A stretch of 64,000 bases of DNA, from positions 75,721 through 139,720 of the forward strand of contig NZ_JABXKP010000053.1 in the NCBI RefSeq assembly GCF_017114985.1, given 5' to 3'. The position numbers and the translations under genes are program-made. Below are positions 45,389 through 53,483 of this stretch, piece by piece. The notes below the pieces were generated by a model that did not search any database, was not told the DNA's origin, and saw nothing but the letters and a program-made list of their open reading frames with translations. Origin of the DNA: Nostoc sp. JL33. Lineage in GTDB: Bacteria > Cyanobacteriota > Cyanobacteriia > Cyanobacteriales > Nostocaceae. Every line of letters begins with the position of its first letter. The first letter of the stretch is position 1.

Positions 45389-46897
45389 ATGGCGAGAGAC
45401 TTGCGGGGATTCATTAAAATTTTGGAAGATAAGGGACAATTACGGCGGATTTCAGCTTTAGTTGACCCAGATTTAGAAATTGCTGAGATTTCCAACCGGA
45501 TGCTGCAAAAAGGTGGCCCAGGTTTGTTATTTGAAAACGTCAAAGGCGCTTCCTTCCCGGTGGCGGTGAATTTGATGGGAACTGTGGAAAGGATTTGCTG
45601 GGCGATGAATATGCAGCATCCAGAGGAGTTGGAAACTCTGGGGAAAAAGCTGAGTATGCTACAACAACCAAAACCGCCGAAGAAGATTTCCCAGGCGATA
45701 GATTTTGGAAAAGTACTGTTTGACGTGCTGAAAGCGAAACCAGGGCGGGACTTTTTCCCCGCTTGTCAGCAAGTTGTGCTTCAAGGTAATGATTTAGATT
45801 TACATAAGTTGCCTTTGATACGTCCTTATATTGGTGATGCTGGCAAGATTATCACGCTGGGACTGGTGATTACCAAAGATTGTGAGACGGGGACTCCAAA
45901 TGTAGGTGTGTATCGCTTGCAACTACAATCTCAAAATACGATGACGGTTCACTGGTTATCGGTGCGGGGTGGGGCGAGGCATTTGCGAAAAGCGGCCGAA
46001 CGTGGGAAGAAATTAGAAGTTGCGATCGCACTTGGTGTAGATCCTCTAATTATCATGGCAGCAGCTACACCTATACCTGTAGATTTATCAGAATGGCTAT
46101 TTGCTGGACTGTACGGCGGTTCGGGTGTGCAGTTGGCAAAGTGTAAAACTGTAGATTTGGAAGTTCCCGCAGATTCGGAATTTGTCTTGGAAGGAACGAT
46201 TACACCAGGGGAAGTTTTACCAGATGGGCCTTTTGGCGACCACATGGGTTATTACGGCGGCGTGGAGGATTCGCCGTTAATTCGCTTTGAGTGTATGACA
46301 CACCGGAAAAATCCGATTTACTTAACAACATTTAGCGGTCGTCCACCTAAAGAAGAAGCGATGATGGCGATCGCGCTAAATCGCATTTATACGCCCATAC
46401 TGCGGCAACAAGTATCAGAAATTGTCGATTTCTTCCTCCCAATGGAAGCTTTGAGTTACAAAGCGGCGATTATTTCCATTGATAAAGCATATCCGGGACA
46501 AGCGCGACGGGCAGCTTTAGCGTTTTGGAGTGCTTTACCACAATTTACCTACACCAAATTTGTAATTGTTGTGGATAAAGACATAAATATTCGCGATCCG
46601 CGTCAAGTTGTGTGGGCAATTAGTTCCAAAGTTGACCCAGTGCGGGATGTCTTTATTCTGCCGAATACACCTTTTGATACGTTAGATTTTGCCAGTGAGA
46701 AGATTGGCTTAGGTGGACGCATGGGAATTGATGCAACTACAAAAATTCCGCCGGAAACAGACCATGAATGGGGTTCGCCTTTGGAATCTGACCCAGATGT
46801 GGCGGCGATGGTAGAGAGACGATGGGCGGAGTATGGTTTGGCAGAGTTGCAGTTAGGAGAAGTTGACCCAAATTTGTTTGGCTATGATATGAGGTAG
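45389..46897 (+). CDS. ubiD: UbiD-family decarboxylase
   Basis: This 502-residue protein is full-length UbiD: MARDLRGFIKILEDKGQL at the N-terminus, the prFMN/metal-binding region NVGVYRLQLQ, the conserved VPADSEFVLEG and PDGPFGDHMGYYGG with the catalytic Glu/Asp, and the DPVRDVFILPNTPFD segment. UbiD enzymes use prenylated FMN made by UbiX to decarboxylate 4-hydroxybenzoate-type intermediates; in cyanobacteria this step belongs to plastoquinone-9 synthesis. ubiX and other pathway genes are not in the window. The ATG start is clear and the length is normal. Confidence 0.92.
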   Translation: MARDLRGFIKILEDKGQLRRISALVDPDLEIAEISNRMLQKGGPGLLFENVKGASFPVAVNLMGTVERICWAMNMQHPEELETLGKKLSMLQQPKPPKKISQAIDFGKVLFDVLKAKPGRDFFPACQQVVLQGNDLDLHKLPLIRPYIGDAGKIITLGLVITKDCETGTPNVGVYRLQLQSQNTMTVHWLSVRGGARHLRKAAERGKKLEVAIALGVDPLIIMAAATPIPVDLSEWLFAGLYGGSGVQLAKCKTVDLEVPADSEFVLEGTITPGEVLPDGPFGDHMGYYGGVEDSPLIRFECMTHRKNPIYLTTFSGRPPKEEAMMAIALNRIYTPILRQQVSEIVDFFLPMEALSYKAAIISIDKAYPGQARRAALAFWSALPQFTYTKFVIVVDKDINIRDPRQVVWAISSKVDPVRDVFILPNTPFDTLDFASEKIGLGGRMGIDATTKIPPETDHEWGSPLESDPDVAAMVERRWAEYGLAELQLGEVDPNLFGYDMR

Positions 46898-47000
46898 AGT
46901 TTTAGGTGGCGACTGGTAAAAATCTCTACTGCATATCAGCTTGGCTGATTTTTATCAATCAAGCTGTCAGTGATTTTTAAGTTACAAAAGGAGCTTTTGG

Positions 47001-48464
47001 ATGAATCAGGTATTTGTGAAAAACTCTTTGGGAGCGAAACAGATAGCTGAAGAAGTTGCTGAACGTACCCAACGTTTTGTACCTGCTTACAAGCGTTTTT
47101 TGGAAAGCCAGGGGTTTAAAGGTGGAGAAACCTTTGAGCAGTTACCCCAGTTAGACAAAAAATCATACGCCCTTGCTTACCCATTTGAAGAACTGCTGGG
47201 GGATGATTATGAAGAGTGCTTTACGATCTTTCGCTCTTCAGGCTCATCTGGGCAAAGCTTCTATTGGCCGCAGTTGAAGTCAGACAGTAGTTCATCATCG
47301 GCTGGTATGAGGACGCTTCTCGAAGCCGTATTTGCTGTACACCAGAAAAAGACACTAGCGATTATGGGGCTGAACCTTGGAGCCTGGTTAGGTGGTGAGT
47401 TTTTTTCCTGGTCTCTCAAAAATATGGCAATCGATACGCCTTATCCATTCTATGTATTCTCTCCAGGTAGCCATCATCAAGAAATTATCGAGATGGTCTA
47501 CAAAATGAACCCCTTTGTGGATCAGATCATTCTGTTTATGGTTCCATCTGCGATCGCACATCTTCACCTTAAGGCAAGTCAGTTAAATAAATCTTTCCCC
47601 TTTGAGAAATTAAAGTACATTGTCACTGGTGAACCTTTTCCAGAGAGCTTACGAATTTCTCTCCAGAAGCGTGCAGGGGTAGAAGATAAGATCCCATTTA
47701 TGTTTTCTCTTTATGGCAGTGCCGATACGGGTGGTCTCGGAATGGAACTCCTGGCTACCATCGCTCTGCGAAAAATATTATATCGAAACTCTGCTCTCGC
47801 TAATTCCCTTGGTATAGAATCCCCGATTCCGCACTTTTTTCATTTTCTTGCAACTAAGACTTTCCTGGAGAGTATCGATGGTCATCTGTGCGTAACTCGT
47901 TGGCAAGGCATTCCCCTAGTACGCTACATTCTTTATGATCGTGTGGCTTTATACAACTGGAAAGAATTTAAACAAGCCGTTCTCACCTCTGCGTATCTAG
48001 ATTTGGAGGATCAACCTTGGGTAAAGATAATTTCAGATAGTAGTGATGATCTCCCAGATTTGCTGGCTGTTAGCGGTCGAGCAGATAGTTGCTTAATCCT
48101 TGGCGGTGCTAATCTCACAGAATATATGCTAGACGCGGCGGTGAAATGTGAAGAACTGGATGAGATTCTCACCGGACTATACCGCGCTCGAATTGTTGAT
48201 GAAGAAGATATGCAATATTTGGCTTTTGACCTGGAAACCAGACAAGGTGTAGAGTCTGATGCAGTAACGCTCGACCGAGTTTATCATTCTCTGGTGCAAA
48301 CTTTAGGGCAGCTTGAATCATATTTCTTGGAAGCTTGGAAGAATGTTTACAGCGCTTGGGATAACGACTCTTCTAAGCGGATTCTGCGGCTAAATTTCAT
48401 CCCTTGGCCTGGGCTGTCTCAGGCAACGGAACAAACCATCAAACAGCGAGGAATTGTCCAATGA
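47001..48464 (+). CDS. PaaK/LuxE-like adenylate-forming enzyme
   Basis: The protein is 487 residues. The AMP-binding loop is seen as FRSSGSSGQSFYWPQ, and SLYGSADTGGLGMEL and RVALYNW correspond to later motifs of the phenylacetate-CoA ligase/acyl-protein synthetase branch of the ANL superfamily. The C-terminal region is divergent (VSGRADSCLILGGANLTEY). Substrate unknown; an aromatic or fatty acid is likely. A strong AAAGGAGC precedes the ATG at 47001. It follows ubiD by 103 bases, but a functional link is not evident. Confidence 0.8.
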   Translation: MNQVFVKNSLGAKQIAEEVAERTQRFVPAYKRFLESQGFKGGETFEQLPQLDKKSYALAYPFEELLGDDYEECFTIFRSSGSSGQSFYWPQLKSDSSSSSAGMRTLLEAVFAVHQKKTLAIMGLNLGAWLGGEFFSWSLKNMAIDTPYPFYVFSPGSHHQEIIEMVYKMNPFVDQIILFMVPSAIAHLHLKASQLNKSFPFEKLKYIVTGEPFPESLRISLQKRAGVEDKIPFMFSLYGSADTGGLGMELLATIALRKILYRNSALANSLGIESPIPHFFHFLATKTFLESIDGHLCVTRWQGIPLVRYILYDRVALYNWKEFKQAVLTSAYLDLEDQPWVKIISDSSDDLPDLLAVSGRADSCLILGGANLTEYMLDAAVKCEELDEILTGLYRARIVDEEDMQYLAFDLETRQGVESDAVTLDRVYHSLVQTLGQLESYFLEAWKNVYSAWDNDSSKRILRLNFIPWPGLSQATEQTIKQRGIVQ

Positions 48465-48625
48465 ATGATGAATCAATACCAGAATGTACCTGATTAATCT
48501 TTATTTATTGCGATCGCACTCCCTTTAGAGAATTTAATTCCAAAGCATGAGTTGCCCCAAGCTACTGCTAAGGAAAGGAGAATAAATAGAAAATTCACAA
48601 ATCTCACAAATCATTACAACTGCTA

Positions 48626-48721
48626 TAGCAATCCGAACTGAAACGTGAGAAAATACGTAGACATAAAGTAGGTATATATAAGCATTTCAGCGATTTTGTC
48701 ACGAATGATTTAGGATTGCTA
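48626..48721. mobile_element. MITE-like element, TAGCAATCC ends
   Basis: Terminal inverted repeats TAGCAATCC and GGATTGCTA bound 96 bases with no coding capacity. Single copies of the end motif are seen at 13131 and 63141. Confidence 0.6.
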
Positions 48722-48754
48722 CAGCAGATTGCGAGTTGGTGAGGTACAAAAGTA

Positions 48755-48838
48755 CCCCACCCTAACCCTCCCCGATATATTGGGGAGGGAACTAGATTTG
48801 CTGTTTCCCCCCAATATATCGGGGGGATTAAGGGGGGT
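48755..48838. repeat. Double hairpin, CCCCGATATATTGGGG type
   Basis: Two adjacent palindromes, CCCTCCCCGATATATTGGGG and CCCCCCAATATATCGGGGGG, face each other around a short spacer. It belongs to the GC-rich REP-like class of the genome. Confidence 0.75.
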
Positions 48839-48965
48839 AATTTACCGTAGCCCCAAGCAATGGAAGGTTGTACTTCATTTACTTGCAAAGTGCTGTATAT
48901 ATAAAAATCTCGCACCAACATTCATACTAGTACCGAGATACTAGTGTCGAAAAATTGGATAAATT

Positions 48966-49505
48966 ATGACAAAAAAAGTAAAAAATCCAGCATTAAAGTT
49001 AGTGATAGGATTGGCACTCAGTTGTATTAGTGTGATGCTCAATATTGCTATAGCTAATCAAATAAGTTTAGCGAAATCAACTAACTCTCAAAAGTGTAAT
49101 ATTTTTGCCTACGTTACCGATACAGATCAGCAAGGTTTAAATGTGCGGAGTGGTGCAAGTACAAATAACACAATTTTAGGACAAATACCAATCAACGAGA
49201 CAGTTCAGGTTATTGGTGCTGTTGGAAATTGGGTGGAGATTACTAATGCTAGTAATGATTTTAAAGGAACTGGATGGGTATTTGTGCCAAAGTTAGGCTT
49301 AACAACGCGGGGTTACGGTACTAATGGGGTGGATTTATATGCTAGTACCAGTAAACAAAGCCAAAAAGTGAGAAGGATTCCTGCTAATACGATTGTCAAA
49401 TTGTTAGGCTGTCAGGGAGATTGGGCGCAGGTAGAATATCAAGGTGTTAAGGGTTGGTTGAGAAGGAAAGATCAATGTAGTGCAGCCCTTACTAGTTGTT
49501 CTTAG
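48966..49505 (+). CDS. Exported protein with two SH3b domains
   Basis: The protein is 179 residues with a signal peptide (hydrophobic core LVIGLALSCISVMLNIAIA). Two bacterial SH3 domains follow: one at about 48-108 (GLNVRSGASTNNTILGQIP, VQVIGAVGNWVEI) and one at about 115-170 (GVDLYASTSKQSQKVRRIPA, VKLLGCQGDWAQV). SH3b domains bind cell-wall peptides or other surface ligands. Cysteines at about 40, 153 and 172-178 may form disulfides. The specific function is unknown. A REP element lies just past its stop. Confidence 0.85.
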   Translation: MTKKVKNPALKLVIGLALSCISVMLNIAIANQISLAKSTNSQKCNIFAYVTDTDQQGLNVRSGASTNNTILGQIPINETVQVIGAVGNWVEITNASNDFKGTGWVFVPKLGLTTRGYGTNGVDLYASTSKQSQKVRRIPANTIVKLLGCQGDWAQVEYQGVKGWLRRKDQCSAALTSCS

Positions 49506-49548
49506 AACCCCACCCCCAACCCCCTCCCCGCTCTTCGAGAGGGGGCTA
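49505..49548 (+). repeat. REP element, copy 1
   Basis: ACCCCACCCCCAACCCCCTC followed by a CCCGCTCTTCGAGAGGGGG palindrome. The same family bounds the DUF559 gene (52857-52898, 53264-53310). The tail GAGGGGGCTATGAGAATTA is duplicated immediately after. Confidence 0.8.
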
Positions 49549-49611
49549 TGAGAATTACGAGGAGGGGGCTATGAGAATTAGGTTTAAAATTTTGGTTTTG
49601 AGATATTTGTT

Positions 49612-50448
49612 ATGGCTTATCCATTTCCAGGAATGAACCCGTTTTTAGAAGATGCTGAATTATGGCCAGGAGTACATCACTTGCTAATTAGTGAAATTGC
49701 CAGGTTTTTATCTCCCCAACTACGTCCTAAATATCGAGTTGCTGTAGAGGTGCGGATGTATGAAACCACTGATGAGAATTCACTACTTGTTGGCATTCCT
49801 GATGTGATTGTTAAAAATCGGCAGACTGTAACTGATTCTACAAATACAAATGTGGCAGTAGCCGCACCAACGCCTGAACCTATAAAAGTAAAGATTCCTA
49901 TGCCTGTTTCCATCAGGGAAGGATATCTAGAAGTACGAGAAGTTGGTACAGAGGCATTAGTTACTACTATTGAAATTCTATCTCCTACGAATAAACGTCC
50001 GGGTAAAGGAAGACAGACATATCAAGAGAAACGTGAACAAGTATTAGCTAGTCGTAGTAATTTAGTTGAAATTGATTTACTGCGTAAAGGTGAAGCAATG
50101 CCTATGATGGGCAATGATATTCAGAGTCACTATCGAATTTTAGTTTGTCGTGGCGATCGCCGTCCTTATGCTGACTTATATGCTTTTAATTTAACAGATA
50201 TAATTCCACCTTTTCCCCTGCCTTTGCGTTCTGAAGATACGGAACCAGTTATAGATTTGCAGACATTGTTAAATGAGGTATATGATATCTACGGCTATGA
50301 TTTGGTAGTAGATTACAGTCAACAACCAGTATCAGGTTTGTCAGAAGCAGATGCAGCTTGGGCTGATGCGCTTTTGCGGGAGAAGGGGTTACAGTCAGGG
50401 CTATTTCGTTCTAGACAGAAACCGCCCAGAACTGAAGTTCCGGGCTAA
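49612..50448 (+). CDS. DUF4058-family protein
   Basis: The protein is 278 residues and starts MAYPFPGMNPFLED, the hallmark of DUF4058. The core EILSPTNKRPGKGRQTYQEK with the preceding Asp (IPDVIVKN) looks like a PD-(D/E)XK-type fold, as proposed for some DUF families; catalysis is unproven. Cyanobacteria carry many copies. The last nine residues (KPPRTEVPG) come from a repeat element that begins inside the gene (50423), so the C-terminus has been replaced. The ATG start is clear. No operon partner. Confidence 0.85.
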   Translation: MAYPFPGMNPFLEDAELWPGVHHLLISEIARFLSPQLRPKYRVAVEVRMYETTDENSLLVGIPDVIVKNRQTVTDSTNTNVAVAAPTPEPIKVKIPMPVSIREGYLEVREVGTEALVTTIEILSPTNKRPGKGRQTYQEKREQVLASRSNLVEIDLLRKGEAMPMMGNDIQSHYRILVCRGDRRPYADLYAFNLTDIIPPFPLPLRSEDTEPVIDLQTLLNEVYDIYGYDLVVDYSQQPVSGLSEADAAWADALLREKGLQSGLFRSRQKPPRTEVPG

Positions 50449-50540
50449 TAACTAAAGTCCGTTAAAACGGACTATAACCTTTTCTCAGTCGTCTTGAGAC
50501 GACTTTCGCTATTAGACTCAGAATTTATTCTGAGGCGGGC
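50423..50540 (+). repeat. Four-hairpin repeat element
   Basis: Consecutive hairpins: 50423-50444 (CCCAGAACT/AGTTCCGGG), 50456-50473 (AGTCCGTT/AACGGACT), 50487-50504 (AGTCGTCT/AGACGACT) and 50517-50534 (CTCAGAAT/ATTCTGAG). An outer CCGCCC/GGCGGG pair could close them into one branched structure. It overlaps the DUF4058 stop. Confidence 0.8.
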
Positions 50541-50773
50541 TAGATGAGAATGAAATAGCTCTGGGGTTACGGTAGAGCAACTTAATAGTAATTTGAGATT
50601 TCTGCCACTCAACTGGGAATACTAAACTGAGATTCCTTGTAAGGTAAGACTGGATTCCTAAAAACATGAACTCGATTACACTACAAAAAGCAAAACAGGC
50701 TGTATTTATAAAATTTTATCATGTATTGCAGTACCTATCTAAACTTGTACTTTATATTTTACTCGCATGAACT
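50541..50773. other. Intergenic region upstream of the TPR-WD40 gene
   Basis: AT-rich, no gene. It presumably holds the promoter for the TPR-WD40 gene. Confidence 0.4.
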
Positions 50774-52765
50774 ATGAGTATGACAGAGATTATTTTACCT
50801 ATTATACCTCTAACAAGGCATGGAGTGGCTGAGGCAGTTCCCATAAATAAATATTTATCATCATTGCAAGTAGATAAGACACTTGCAGTTTTGGAAAAAG
50901 CTAGAAATTTTATTGCCACAGGGAGTTCTTTTATCCCAGATATTTCTATTTTAAGAGCAACATTAGCGCCGACTATTGCTCCTACTTTCGCACCAACTTT
51001 CGCGCCTACTTTCGCTCCTACTCTATCTTTCATTGGCAGAGTAGATTTCTTTTTTGAAGCCCAAGAGGTTAACTTAATTAAGGTTAATATAGGTGATAAA
51101 AAAGATTCCTTTGTGTCTCCTGCTTTAGAGTGTTATAAATTAGGAGTCGAAAAGGCTCAAGAAAAAGCAGATTATAAGGGTGCTGTTAAGCATTACAGCG
51201 ATGCTTTGAGTAAAGATGGCAAATTTGCAGAAGCTCATGTAAGCCGAGGTCGTGCTTATTCAGAGTTAGGAGAGCAGCAAAGAGCTATTGCAGATTATAC
51301 TATAGCAATGAATGTTAGTCCCAAATTTTCTGAAGACAAAGACAGATATGTTGAACCATTACTAGGACGAGGTACCGTTTACATCAAACTTGGTAATTAT
51401 CAGGCTGCACTTGATGATTTTAATCTAGCGGTTAAACTAAATCCTGACTTTTATGATGCTTATTTAGGTAGAGCTATTATCTATATTGAACAAAAACATT
51501 ATCAAGAAGCGATTAATGATTTAACAGAATCATTAAAGTTAACTGCTGATAATTATCCGGCTGCATTTCTGAAACGTGGTTCTGTTTTGGCTGAATTGGG
51601 CGAATACGAAAAAGCTATTGAAGATTTAACTCAGGCTATTGATAATAATGCAGAGGATGCTAATACCTATTATCCAGATGCCTACTATAAGCGTGGACTT
51701 ATTAATTTAAAACTAGGCGAACCAAAAAAAGCAATCGAGGATTTAAATAATGCTATTAAGCTGGATTCTAAGTATTATGAAGCTTATGATATTCGGGCGA
51801 TCGCTCATGAAACACTTGGAGAATACGAAGCTGCAAATAAAGATTACATCAGTGCAGATTATAGTAAGGCGTTATTAATATATAATCTCACAGGGCATTC
51901 AGGAATGTTTGCTGCGGTTCAGTCAGTAGCTATCAGTTCTGATGGAACAACTTTAGCCAGTGGGAGTGAAGACTCAACTATCAAACTATGGAATTTAAAG
52001 ACAGGACAAGAAATTAACACACTTTCTGGAAATTCAGGTTTAGTTTTTGCTGTAACTTTTAGCCCTGATGGTCAAACTATTGCTAGTTCCGGTACTGAAA
52101 AAACTATTGAACTTTGGAATGTCAGCACAGGAGAACAAATCCTTACTATGTCAGGGCATTCTGGTTGGATTGGTTCCCTTGCTTTTAGTCCAGACGGACA
52201 GACCATAGCTAGTGGAAGTGATGACAAAACCATTAAATTTTGGAATATAGAAACTGGAGAACAAATTCGCAGCTTCTCTGGACACTCAGGTTACATTAAG
52301 TCTTTGAATTTTAGTCCAAATAATAATATTATCGCTAGTGGAAGCTGCGACAACAGTATTAAACTATGGGATGTGCAAACTGGCAAAGAAATTAATACCC
52401 TAGAAGGACATCAACAGTGTGTTCGTGCTATAGCTTTTAACCCAAATGGCCAGACTTTGGCTAGTGGTAGTGAAGATAATAAAATCATACTTTGGGATTG
52501 GGAAAATAATAGCCAGATACGTACTTTTAAAGGCCACTCTAATGCAGTGACATCCTTGGCTTTTAGCCCTGATGGTCTAACCCTTGTGAGTGGCAGTGAT
52601 GACAAAACGATTAAACTATGGGATGTGCAAACTGGACTACCAATTATCACTCTTTTTGGGCATGAATCTTATGTAGAGTCAGTAGCTTTTAGTCCCGATG
52701 GTAAAAATATTGTTAGTGGTGGTTATGACAAAACAGTTAAAGTGTGGCAGATGCCTTGGCAGTAA
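50774..52765 (+). CDS. TPR plus WD40 repeat protein
   Basis: The protein is 663 residues. An N-terminal region of about 110 residues contains four tandem APTF/APTI units. About seven TPR motifs follow (about 115-365), then seven WD40 repeats (about 372-663; GHSG...[20 protein letters not shown]), enough for one complete propeller. Both are protein-interaction folds. In cyanobacteria such proteins often couple to kinases, caspase-like proteases or STAND ATPases, but no effector domain is seen here. The N-terminal part is unrecognised. The start ATG is the first of two close ATGs. Confidence 0.85.
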   Translation: [663 protein letters not shown]

Positions 52766-52856
52766 ACTGAAGATACATCAAAATCACTATTGTGTGAAAT
52801 AATCGTCAAACTATGACGCAAAGCGATCGCACCTCCTCACCAAAAACCACATAATT

Positions 52857-52898
52857 AGCCCCCTCCTCGCTTGCGGGGAGGGGGTTGGGGGTGGGGTT
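52857..52898 (-). repeat. REP element, copy 2 (left border of the DUF559 gene)
   Basis: AGCCCCCTCCTCGCTTGCGG then GGAGGGGGTTGGGGGTGGGG. It is inverted relative to copy 3 at 53264-53310 and touches the nuclease stop codon. Confidence 0.85.
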
Positions 52899-53357
52899 CT
52901 ATCTCTGCAACCAAGCAGCAATATCTTGCAACACCCCCTCCATCCTCTCCAGAACATCCTCATTTCTAAATCGCACAACCTGCAACCCCAAACTCTCCAA
53001 AAATTCTTGACGTATCGCATCTTCCTGTTGGGTGTAGTCATGAATTTCGCCATCCACTTCCACCACTAACCGCGCTTCACCACAGTAAAAATCGACGATA
53101 AAACGGTCAATTGTTTGCTGACGGCGGAACTTGAAACCCAAAAGTTGCTTGTGTCTCAACTTCTCCCAAAGTAACTTTTCTGCTGGAGTTGGTTCACACC
53201 GCATTTGTCGCGCTAATGGCTTAAGTTTTTTCCAAAGTTCGTGTGAGGTTTGCCAAGGGTATCCCGGAACCCCACCCCCTAACCCCCTCCCCGCAAGCGA
53301 TGAGGGGGGACTGGAGTCGGTGAGAGACTTTGGGTTGGGGTTGTGATTTTGGGTCAT
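52899..53357 (-). CDS. DUF559 (Vsr-like) endonuclease-domain protein
   Basis: The protein is about 152 residues. The DUF559 core (about 45-150) shows ARQMRCEPTPAEKLLWEKLR, FKFRRQQTIDRFIVDFYC and LVVEVDGEIHD, the PD-(D/E)XK Asp and Glu positions of the very-short-patch-repair-like fold. Residues 17-40 (SSPPSSLAGRGLGGGVPGYP) are encoded by a REP palindrome. The gene is bounded by two REP copies in inverted orientation, one inside the 5' end and one touching the stop. The ATG at 53357 is preferred to a GTG two codons earlier. DNA nicking or cleavage is inferred only. Confidence 0.8.
   Translation of the reverse strand: MTQNHNPNPKSLTDSSPPSSLAGRGLGGGVPGYPWQTSHELWKKLKPLARQMRCEPTPAEKLLWEKLRHKQLLGFKFRRQQTIDRFIVDFYCGEARLVVEVDGEIHDYTQQEDAIRQEFLESLGLQVVRFRNEDVLERMEGVLQDIAAWLQR
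53264..53310 (+). repeat. REP element, copy 3 (right border, inside the DUF559 5' end)
   Basis: GGAACCCCACCCCCTAACCC then CCTCCCCGCAAGCGATGAGG. Nearly the reverse complement of copy 2. Confidence 0.85.
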
Positions 53358-53483
53358 TTGCACTCTTGGTGGTTAGCTAATTAATATTTCATGTATTATT
53401 AAGAGCGATCGCACTCTTCGCTCAACTCCTCAAAACTCTGGCATAATCAGACTAATCTCATCAAAAGATTCGCAGAAACATAA

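Larger units (their letters stand above)
48465..48965. other. Intergenic region with MITE and hairpins
   Basis: It contains a MITE-like element (48626-48721) and a GC-rich double hairpin (48755-48838). Open frames on both strands across it are repeat-derived and rejected. Confidence 0.65.

Noticed and set aside
48604..48921. 105-codon minus-strand frame
   Set aside because: Runs through a MITE and a GC-rich double hairpin; the open frame is a by-product of repeats.
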